Shown here in pieces: positions 1 to 5,117 of a stretch of DNA of 5,117 nucleotides; position 1 is the stretch's first letter; the number at the start of each line of letters is the position of its first letter. This DNA is from Candidatus Heimdallarchaeota archaeon. GTDB lineage: Archaea; Asgardarchaeota; Heimdallarchaeia; Heimdallarchaeales; Kariarchaeaceae. Both the position numbers and the translations under genes were made by a program. The notes under the pieces are model-generated. The model was not told the DNA's origin. It worked only from the letters and a program-made list of their open reading frames with translations, and searched no databases. The stretch is from positions 1 through 5,117 of the forward strand of contig JAAFKL010000191.1 of NCBI GenBank assembly GCA_021399405.1. Direction: 5' to 3'.

Positions 1-420
1 ATGATAAACAATAATTCAGGAACAATCATAAATATTTCAAGTTTTGCAGGTGTACGTTCATCACCTATGGCCTCTGCATATGGCGTGAGTAAAGCTGCAA
101 TCGCACGATTTACTGATAATCTATCTGAATCATTGAAAGATTATGATATAGGGGTTTTCGCGATTAGTCCTGGTTTAGTTCTTACAGATATGACCAAGGA
201 TCATCCTTTCTTCAAAACTTTACCACCTGAAGCTTGGACTCCGATAGAGAAAACATCTGAATTAGTTAATAAATTAGTTACAGGGAAATATAATAAATTA
301 TCAGGAAGATTCATCCATGTGATTTATGATATCGATAATATGTTAACCAATGTCAATAGAATAACCGAAGAAGGTCTATATATACTACGACTCCCAACTT
401 TAGAAGGTTTGGAAGAATAA
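1..420 (+). CDS. Short-chain dehydrogenase/reductase (SDR), C-terminal part, 5' end outside window
   Basis: This is the C-terminal 139 residues of a classical SDR, a soluble NAD(P)-dependent oxidoreductase; the substrate cannot be told. The visible part starts just before the beta-5 strand (GTIINISS, residues 7-14) and carries the catalytic Ser14, then Tyr27 and Lys31 of the YxxxK motif (YGVSK), with the usual 13-residue Ser-Tyr spacing. The beta-6 PG motif follows (SPGLVLTDM, residues 56-64), with Thr62 in the place that usually contacts the cofactor. The Rossmann TGxxxGxG and NNAG motifs are missing, so the ATG at position 1 is almost certainly an internal methionine and roughly 120 residues lie upstream of the window. 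The stop is TAA at 418-420. A 198-bp gap separates it from copA, so co-transcription is not suggested. The family call is firm; the subfamily is not. Confidence 0.9.
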   Translation: MINNNSGTIINISSFAGVRSSPMASAYGVSKAAIARFTDNLSESLKDYDIGVFAISPGLVLTDMTKDHPFFKTLPPEAWTPIEKTSELVNKLVTGKYNKLSGRFIHVIYDIDNMLTNVNRITEEGLYILRLPTLEGLEE

Positions 421-479
421 AACCTAATATTCAATACTGAAGTAATTATCCGATCTTACGCATTAAATGTTACTTTTTG

Positions 480-490
480 ATATATTAAAA
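480..490 (+). promoter_or_regulatory. Possible TATA-like promoter element of copA
   Basis: The run ATATATTAAAA lies in the gap before copA. If the host is an archaeon, a TATA box here would put transcription start roughly 25 nt downstream, near 510, and the inverted repeat at 522-545 would then lie just inside the transcript, a usual place for a repressor operator. No good BRE or bacterial -35 box is evident, and the whole gap is AT-rich (another candidate is the TTTTATTTA stretch near 498-506), so the assignment is tentative. Confidence 0.25.
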
Positions 491-521
491 CTGTTCATTT
501 TATTTATTCGCACAATTTCTA

Positions 522-545
522 ATTTACAATCACACAATTGTAAAT
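522..545. promoter_or_regulatory. Perfect inverted repeat, operator-like, upstream of copA
   Basis: The sequence shows two perfect 9-bp arms, ATTTACAAT (522-530) and ATTGTAAAT (537-545), around a 6-nt CACACA spacer. It ends 73 nt before the copA start. Dyads of this form are typical binding sites of dimeric winged-helix repressors; the TACA...TGTA core recalls the CopY-type cop box (TACAnnTGTA), but here TACA and TGTA are 10 nt apart rather than 2, so it is not a standard cop box. The AT-rich stem without a following T-tract makes a terminator for the upstream SDR gene less likely. A copper-responsive operator for copA is an inference from position. Confidence 0.45.
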
Positions 546-605
546 GTCGACTACTAAAGTTACTTCAATTTGATATTTCATGACGATTTGTCAAGGATAC
601 TTGAT

Positions 606-610
606 GTGAG
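606..610 (+). promoter_or_regulatory. Ribosome binding site candidate of copA (GTGAG)
   Basis: GTGAG sits 8 nt before the ATG at 619. It matches the GGTGA-type anti-16S complementarity common in archaea better than the bacterial AGGAGG. The same pentamer precedes the other complete gene at nearly the same distance. It supports 619 as the start, as does the placement of the first metal-binding domain right after it. Confidence 0.45.
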
Positions 611-618
611 TTATTAGG

Positions 619-3213
619 ATGGATCAAGGAAGCCTTATCGAAGAAAAATCTTTTAGTATTAAAGGGATGACCTGTGCAGCTTGTGTGCGGACTATCGAAT
701 CCTATGTTGGCAATCAAGAAGGAATCCAAGATATTACGGTCAATTTAATCACTGAGATAGGCAAAATCAAGTATATTGGAAATCAAAGTTCAGTTGACGA
801 TATTGTTCAACATATTACAGATGTTGGTTTTTCTGCTAACCCAATTTCTGATGACCCCTCAGGCGTAATTGACCTTGATATAACAGGAATGACTTGTAGT
901 TCATGTGTTAATACAATTGAAAATTATGTTGTGTCATTAAATGGTGTAAATGAAATTAGTGTGAATTTAGGATTAGATAGAGCAAATATTGTGTACGATA
1001 ATTCACAAATTGGCATTCGAGAGATAATCTCAGGGATCGAGGATATTGGTTATAATGCGCATCTAATGAAAAGAGAGACTCAACTCGACAGATTAAGTAA
1101 AACTGATGACATCATCATTTGGAGGAATAAATTAATTTTTAGCGCTATATTTACGATTCCCTTCCTTATCATAATGATTTCGATGTTTTATTTCCTGAAC
1201 TTTTACGCTACATTGAGAATTGAGACAATTTATGGAATGACGTGGGAATCATTTATTGGTTTGATTTTTGCCACCCCAATTCAAATATGGGTAGGTAAGG
1301 ATTTTTACAAGAAAGCTTATAGTTCAATACGACACGGATCCGCAACTATGGATGTCCTAGTAGTTATGGGCACCTCAGCTGCTTATCTCTATAGTATATT
1401 CGTAATAATTTACAGGCTTTACGTTCCTATATTTTCTCGAAATGTGTATTTTGAAACAAGTGCATTTTTGTTCACATTTATTTCTCTGGGAAAATTTCTT
1501 GAAGCAACGGCTAAAGGAAGAACCTCAGAGGCTATTAAAAATTTAATTGAACTAAAACCACCAACAGCTCGGTTAGTTGATTATGATGAAAATGGTCAGA
1601 TCATTTCAGAAGAGGTGATAGATTGTGAATTAATTCAGTTATCAGATGTTTTACGAGTTATTCCAGGGGAAAAGATACCAAATGATGGTGTTATTATTGA
1701 GGGTCACTCAACTGTTGATGAGTCTATGATCACCGGAGAATCAATACCTGTAACTATGACAGTTGGAGACGAAGTTATTGGAGGGACGATTAATCAACAA
1801 GGTGTTTTATTCGTTAAAACAACTAAGATTGGAAGTGATACCGTTTTGAATCAAATAATCAAACTTGTTGAAGACGCTCAAACATTAAAACCTCCGATTC
1901 AAGTGTTCGCAGATAAGGTATCCTCAGTATTTGTTCCAGCAGTTATTCAATATGCGACTATTAATTTAGTTGTTTGGTACATATTACTGCTAAGCGGGTT
2001 CGCTCCAGCCGTTTTAGTACCCATTGGGACTTCAATTTATTTGCTTCCTCTCCTCTTATCTATCAGTATTTTAGTAGTAGCGTGTCCTTGTGCATTGGGT
2101 TTAGCAACTCCAACTGCGGTTATGGTGGGAACTGGTATTGGAGCTAATAATGGGATATTAATTAAAAGTGGTGAAGTGTTTGAAATTGCCCACAAGACAG
2201 ATACAGTAGTTTTAGATAAAACGGGAACCATAACACATGGAAAGCCTAAGTTGACTGACGTAATTGCTAGTGAATACTACAGTGAGGATGAAATTATATT
2301 ATACGCATCTTCGGCTGAAATTGATAGTGAGCATTCAATAGGGCAAGCAATCACAAATTATTGCAAAGAGAAAAATATTAATTCAGATAGGCCTTCAAAA
2401 TTTGAAAATTTGCCTGGCAAAGGAGTTTCTGCCTTTGTGAAAGATAAACAAGTGTTAGTAGGTACTCGTGAACTCATGATTGAAAATAATGTTGACATAC
2501 CCGACAATTTTGATCATGATAAAGAGGATCTCGATAAAAGTGGAAAAACAACTATATTCGTAGCGATTGGGAATGTATTTGCAGGATTGATTGCTGTTGC
2601 GGACACAATTAAAGAAGAATCTAAATCTGCAATAGAAGCGATGAAGAAACTTGGATTTGATGTTTGGATGCTTACAGGAGATAATGAAAACACTGCAAAT
2701 GCCATCGCTGAAGAAGTAGGTATTGAAAATGTATTTGCAAATGTCCTCCCACAAGATAAAGCAGCCAAAGTTAAACAATTGCAAGAAGAAGGGAAAATAG
2801 TTGCTATGGTTGGAGATGGTATCAATGATAGTCCTGCTCTTGCTCAATCAGATATCGGTATAGCTATCGGTGCTGGAACTGACATCGCAATTGAAACTGC
2901 AGATATGGTGCTAATGAAAAATAACCTACAAGATGTCGTCACCGCAATTGATCTATCGAAAAAAACTTTCTCAAGGATTAAATTAAACTTCTTCTGGGCA
3001 TTTGGGTATAATATTATTGCAATCCCAATAGCAGGAGGAGTATTTCTACCTCTTTTTTATATAATCCTGGGATATACTTTCATTCTTGATCCAATAATAG
3101 CTGGATTGGCAATGGCCATGTCAAGTGTTTCTGTGGTGGTTTCATCCTTATTGCTAAAACGATACAAACCACCAAAATTTGATATGAGTTCACCTGTGAT
3201 AAATCGCATATAG
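619..3213 (+). CDS. copA: Cu(+)-exporting P1B-1-type ATPase with two N-terminal HMA domains
   Basis: An 864-residue membrane pump that exports cytosolic Cu(+) (possibly Ag(+)) using ATP. Two HMA domains come first: about 10-74 with C19-AA-C22, and about 84-148 with C93-SS-C96. Eight membrane segments are visible near 172-194, 210-226, 244-266, 276-296, 435-457, 470-497, 788-811 and 820-845. The actuator loop has TGES (372-375), the sixth segment has the CPC metal site (489-491), and the phosphorylation motif DKTGT has Asp533. TGDN (686-689) and GDGIND (732-737) complete the P/N domains. Tyr797-Asn798 and Met832/Ser836 in the last two helices match the Cu(+) signature of subgroup P1B-1. One oddity: the nucleotide-binding SEHP motif reads SEHS, with His572 kept and Pro replaced by Ser573. 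Length is usual for a two-HMA CopA. It has its own 198-bp upstream region with an operator-like dyad; no CopZ or regulator gene is adjacent. The start at 619 gives a short leader before HMA1. Confidence 0.97.
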   Translation: MDQGSLIEEKSFSIKGMTCAACVRTIESYVGNQEGIQDITVNLITEIGKIKYIGNQSSVDDIVQHITDVGFSANPISDDPSGVIDLDITGMTCSSCVNTIENYVVSLNGVNEISVNLGLDRANIVYDNSQIGIREIISGIEDIGYNAHLMKRETQLDRLSKTDDIIIWRNKLIFSAIFTIPFLIIMISMFYFLNFYATLRIETIYGMTWESFIGLIFATPIQIWVGKDFYKKAYSSIRHGSATMDVLVVMGTSAAYLYSIFVIIYRLYVPIFSRNVYFETSAFLFTFISLGKFLEATAKGRTSEAIKNLIELKPPTARLVDYDENGQIISEEVIDCELIQLSDVLRVIPGEKIPNDGVIIEGHSTVDESMITGESIPVTMTVGDEVIGGTINQQGVLFVKTTKIGSDTVLNQIIKLVEDAQTLKPPIQVFADKVSSVFVPAVIQYATINLVVWYILLLSGFAPAVLVPIGTSIYLLPLLLSISILVVACPCALGLATPTAVMVGTGIGANNGILIKSGEVFEIAHKTDTVVLDKTGTITHGKPKLTDVIASEYYSEDEIILYASSAEIDSEHSIGQAITNYCKEKNINSDRPSKFENLPGKGVSAFVKDKQVLVGTRELMIENNVDIPDNFDHDKEDLDKSGKTTIFVAIGNVFAGLIAVADTIKEESKSAIEAMKKLGFDVWMLTGDNENTANAIAEEVGIENVFANVLPQDKAAKVKQLQEEGKIVAMVGDGINDSPALAQSDIGIAIGAGTDIAIETADMVLMKNNLQDVVTAIDLSKKTFSRIKLNFFWAFGYNIIAIPIAGGVFLPLFYIILGYTFILDPIIAGLAMAMSSVSVVVSSLLLKRYKPPKFDMSSPVINRI

Positions 3214-3215
3214 GG

Positions 3216-3241
3216 GTAACAATAGAACTGTATTGTGTTAC
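3216..3241 (+). terminator. Weak imperfect hairpin after copA, possible terminator
   Basis: Two nucleotides after the copA stop, ACAATA (3219-3224) and TATTGT (3231-3236) form a perfect 6-bp stem around a 6-nt GAACTG loop. The stem can be extended by GTA (3216-3218) with TAC (3239-3241) if two bases are bulged. Only three Ts follow, so an intrinsic terminator is doubtful; its place directly after the stop is the main support. Confidence 0.3.
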
Positions 3242-3392
3242 TTTGTACGGATCCATAAATGTGAATGACTCGTAAATACACCATAATAGAGTGGTTATAT
3301 TAACGGCTCATAACGTCGCTGAACCCAATTAACTCTGATGTATAATTATCATTCCAAAATATTGTAAATATAACTAATAGTTGTTTAGATTA

Positions 3393-3413
3393 AGTATAAA
3401 CTTTATTAATAAA
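3393..3413 (+). promoter_or_regulatory. AT-rich promoter-like stretch with palindrome, upstream of the RDH-like gene
   Basis: AGTATAAAC (3393-3401) resembles a TATA box and is followed at once by the perfect 12-bp palindrome TTTATTAATAAA (3402-3413). It ends 43 nt before the ATG at 3457, a plausible distance for transcription start in between. AT-rich palindromes arise easily by chance here, so both the promoter and any operator role are tentative. Confidence 0.3.
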
Positions 3414-3442
3414 CCACTACAAACTGATTTGAATACACTTCA

Positions 3443-3447
3443 GTGAG
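3443..3447 (+). promoter_or_regulatory. Ribosome binding site candidate of the RDH-like gene (GTGAG)
   Basis: GTGAG lies 9 nt before the ATG at 3457, the same pentamer and nearly the same spacing as in front of copA. It supports 3457 as the start of the SDR and suggests a GGTGA-type Shine-Dalgarno in this organism. Confidence 0.5.
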
Positions 3448-3456
3448 AGAATAACA

Positions 3457-4410
3457 ATGGTAAAAACATTAAAATGCGATCCAAAACTATTCGAAAAAGA
3501 TCTGCGCGGTAGAATTTACGTTGTAACAGGAGCTAATTCTGGCTCTGGTTTGGAAACAACCAAACAGTTGGCTCGTCAGGGTGCAACTGTTATTGGGGCT
3601 TGTCGAAGGGTAGATGCAGGTAAGAAGGCCTTCGAGAAGTTTAATGGGGATGGTTTGGTTGAAATTATGGAACTTGATCTAGGAAGCTTTAGTTCTGTAA
3701 GACGATTTGCGGAAAATTTTAAAGAAAAATATAATCAATTGGATGGTCTTGTCAACAATGCAGGAATTATGATACCACCAGAAGGAAGGACAGAAGATGG
3801 ATTTGAAACCCAATTCGGTGTAAATCATTTAGGTCATTTCCTTCTAACAGAGCTACTCCTTGAAATATTGAGGGCAACTGCACCTTCTCGTATTGTTAAT
3901 GTATCAAGTGTCGGACATATTGAGAGAAACGGAAAAGGGGGTAAGATCTTCTTTGATGATTTCAATTTTGAGAAGCAGCCTTATGATAGAGAGGTAGCCT
4001 ACTCGCAATCTAAACTGGCAAATATCTTACATGCATCAGAACTCGCACGTCGTTTGGAAGGATCGGGAGTATCAGCATTTTCAGTACATCCGGGTTGGAT
4101 AAGATCTAATCTTGCAAGACACGCTTTGCCAGGCGGGGTATTTATTCAAAATGTCTTAATGCGACCATTCGCAAGATTTCTTGGAACGATGTCCCCCTTT
4201 GATGGTGCGCAGACAACATTACACTGTTTGCTTGATGATGATGCTCCAGAACATAATGGAAAATTTTTCAGTCAGACTAGTATTCTCTATCCAAATAAAG
4301 AGAATAAAGCTGGGAGTTGGCCTATGGAGTCACCTAATCCAAATGCAAAGGATCCTGAACAGGCTAAAAAGCTCTATGATATTAGCCTTAAACTCGTAGG
4401 TCATCCATAA
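3457..4410 (+). CDS. Retinol-dehydrogenase-like short-chain dehydrogenase/reductase
   Basis: A complete 317-residue SDR resembling the RDH11-14/DHRS13/WW-domain-oxidoreductase group: a soluble NAD(P)(H)-dependent oxidoreductase acting on an unknown alcohol, aldehyde or ketone. The Rossmann motif is TGANSGSG (24-31), with Ser30 where the group usually has Ile. Arg50-Arg51 after beta-2 suggest preference for NADP(H). Next come DL (74-75), NNAG (100-103) and NHLGHF (123-128). The catalytic Ser is in VNVSS (147-151), followed by YSQSK with Tyr182 and Lys186; the long Ser-Tyr gap is typical of this subfamily. HPGW (211-214) is the beta-6 motif. The C-terminal tail (GKFFS at 268-272, then a KLYDIS stretch near 305-310 and LVG near 313-315) matches the group's usual ending. 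Unlike the animal RDHs there is no N-terminal membrane anchor. It is separated from copA by 243 bp, so it probably has its own promoter. Retinoid activity should not be assumed from the family name. Confidence 0.93.
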   Translation: MVKTLKCDPKLFEKDLRGRIYVVTGANSGSGLETTKQLARQGATVIGACRRVDAGKKAFEKFNGDGLVEIMELDLGSFSSVRRFAENFKEKYNQLDGLVNNAGIMIPPEGRTEDGFETQFGVNHLGHFLLTELLLEILRATAPSRIVNVSSVGHIERNGKGGKIFFDDFNFEKQPYDREVAYSQSKLANILHASELARRLEGSGVSAFSVHPGWIRSNLARHALPGGVFIQNVLMRPFARFLGTMSPFDGAQTTLHCLLDDDAPEHNGKFFSQTSILYPNKENKAGSWPMESPNPNAKDPEQAKKLYDISLKLVGHP

Positions 4411-4418
4411 CTTTCCTA

Positions 4419-4450
4419 AAATTGCATATAGGCGTAGCTATATGCAATTT
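4419..4450. terminator. Perfect 13-bp hairpin between convergent genes, possible bidirectional terminator
   Basis: AAATTGCATATAG (4419-4431) and CTATATGCAATTT (4438-4450) are perfect reverse complements around a 6-nt GCGTAG loop. The hairpin begins 8 nt after the stop of the RDH-like gene and lies 119 nt beyond the stop of the minus-strand SDR. The stem is AT-rich and ends in TTT on the plus strand and TTTT on the minus strand, with no long U-tract, so it is not a textbook intrinsic terminator. It may end transcription, protect the mRNA 3' end or bind a protein. Confidence 0.5.
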
Positions 4451-4568
4451 AAATTGGCATAGTGTTTCCCTTCGCAGTAATCATAAGAAGTAATTAGTAA
4501 GTAAACCTATTTCGGATGATGTTTTCCCAAATATTCTCCCATTAACCAAAATGACCAATCAAAATATA

Positions 4569-5117
4569 TTATGATGAAATTGTTGCCGTGTAACTATCAT
4601 AATTCTCTAGCCTATAATCTACAACATGTTCCATGAAAGAAAGTATACCCATTCGTTTAACCATAAATCCACCCAATCCTGGGAAAATAGCTAGCATTTT
4701 ACCCATTAAACGAGGCATCATTATTCTAGGCATAACAAGAACTACAACCTGCCTTTTCTTTATTGTTTTCAGAACTTTTTTAGACATAGTTTGTACTGAG
4801 ACAACTGGAAAAATTCGTGGAGTTTTTACCTTTGTTTTTGTTATGATACGATGCATAATACCCTCGCCCGATAGCCCTGGAGCCTCTAGTATGGAAAAAT
4901 TGATTCCCTTATTTTTGTAACCGAAATCCAGAGTTTCTGTAATTCCTCTAAGTCCAAGTTTAGCTCCGGAATAGACCTCTTCAAAAGTAGTTGGCATTCG
5001 GGTTACCATAGAACCAATGTTTACAATGTGACCTGATTGTTGTGACAACATTACTGGGAGTATTTTATTCATTAAGGTTACTGGACCTGTGAAATTTGTT
5101 TGGGTAAGTTCTGCAAT
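4569..5117 (-). CDS. Short-chain dehydrogenase/reductase (SDR), C-terminal part, 5' end outside window
   Basis: The reading frame on the minus strand is open up to the window edge: 15 codons upstream of the ATG at 5072 still read as SDR sequence, including NFTG whose Asn (visible residue 8) is the conserved helix-4 Asn of the catalytic tetrad. So the gene continues beyond 5117, and about 100 residues with the Rossmann motifs are missing. In the visible 182 residues, beta-5 GHIVNIGS gives catalytic Ser36, and YSGAK gives Tyr49 and Lys53 with the standard 13-residue spacing. EAPG is the beta-6 motif. The C-terminal part is basic and rich in Met and hydrophobic residues (MPRIMMPRLMGKM, then FPGLGG and a KRMGI stretch), as in SDRs with a C-terminal extension that may associate with the membrane. 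The stop is TAA at 4571-4569. It is convergent with the RDH-like gene. Substrate unknown. Confidence 0.9.
   Translation of the reverse strand: MAELTQTNFTGPVTLMNKILPVMLSQQSGHIVNIGSMVTRMPTTFEEVYSGAKLGLRGITETLDFGYKNKGINFSILEAPGLSGEGIMHRIITKTKVKTPRIFPVVSVQTMSKKVLKTIKKRQVVVLVMPRIMMPRLMGKMLAIFPGLGGFMVKRMGILSFMEHVVDYRLENYDSYTATISS

Noticed and set aside
467..583. A 38-codon plus-strand frame in the gap before copA
   Set aside because: No ribosome site, no recognisable product, and it overlaps the inverted repeat; more likely a chance frame in AT-rich intergenic DNA.
2037..2847. Open minus-strand frames of 64-130 codons inside copA
   Set aside because: They lie antisense within a gene whose plus-strand product has every P1B-ATPase motif; their translations show no recognisable domain.
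3057..3284. A 75-codon minus-strand frame across the copA 3' end
   Set aside because: Mostly antisense to the last membrane helices of CopA; low-complexity translation and no ribosome site seen.
3245..3360. Possible tRNA or small RNA in the gap after copA
   Set aside because: I found no cloverleaf-like pairing, T-loop or other RNA-gene signature, only AT-rich sequence.
4181..4399. A 72-codon plus-strand frame overlapping the RDH-like gene
   Set aside because: Out-of-frame shadow of the C-terminal part of the SDR; no start signal or domain of its own.
4633..4920. Plus-strand 95-codon frame opposite the minus-strand SDR
   Set aside because: Antisense to a clear SDR with catalytic Ser/Tyr/Lys; no domain in the translated product.
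5070..5072. ATG as start of the minus-strand SDR
   Set aside because: The frame stays open to the window edge and the upstream codons encode the conserved NFTG helix-4 segment, so this Met is internal.

Overview
The window holds four protein-coding genes in an AT-rich background with single-gene spacing. It reads like a chromosomal fragment of a prokaryote, perhaps an archaeon. Hints of an archaeon are the lack of AGGAGG-type ribosome sites, a GTGAG element (compatible with the GGTGA-type archaeal Shine-Dalgarno) at 8-9 nt before both complete genes, and AT-rich TATA-like boxes rather than clear -35/-10 pairs. An Asgard-type or other mesophilic archaeon would fit, but AT-rich bacteria are not excluded. 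Taxonomy is an inference and weak.

Layout: 1-420 (+) is the C-terminal half of a classical short-chain dehydrogenase/reductase (SDR) cut by the window edge. 421-618 is a 198-bp intergenic region with a TATA-like stretch and a perfect 9-bp inverted repeat (522-545) that looks like a repressor operator. 619-3213 (+) is a complete Cu(+)-exporting P1B-1 ATPase (CopA) with two N-terminal metal-binding domains. 3214-3456 is a 243-bp gap with a weak hairpin just after the copA stop and AT-rich promoter-like sequence before the next gene. 3457-4410 (+) is a complete SDR of the retinol-dehydrogenase-like (RDH11-14/DHRS13-like) type. 4411-4568 is a convergent intergenic region containing a perfect 13-bp-stem hairpin. 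4569-5117 (-) is the C-terminal part of a third SDR, whose 5' end lies beyond the window.

How the genes work together: CopA is a stand-alone copper detoxification pump, probably with its own promoter and operator; no copper chaperone (CopZ) or copper regulator (CopY, CsoR, CueR, CopR/CopT) gene is visible. The three SDRs belong to different subfamilies and are probably independent NAD(P)-dependent oxidoreductases of unknown substrate. Nothing ties them to copper beyond proximity. I see no mobile element, CRISPR array, RNA gene or evidence for an undescribed multi-gene system. The points most worth a second look are the operator-like palindrome before copA, the His-Ser in place of His-Pro in the CopA nucleotide-binding domain, and the conspicuous hairpin between the convergent genes.
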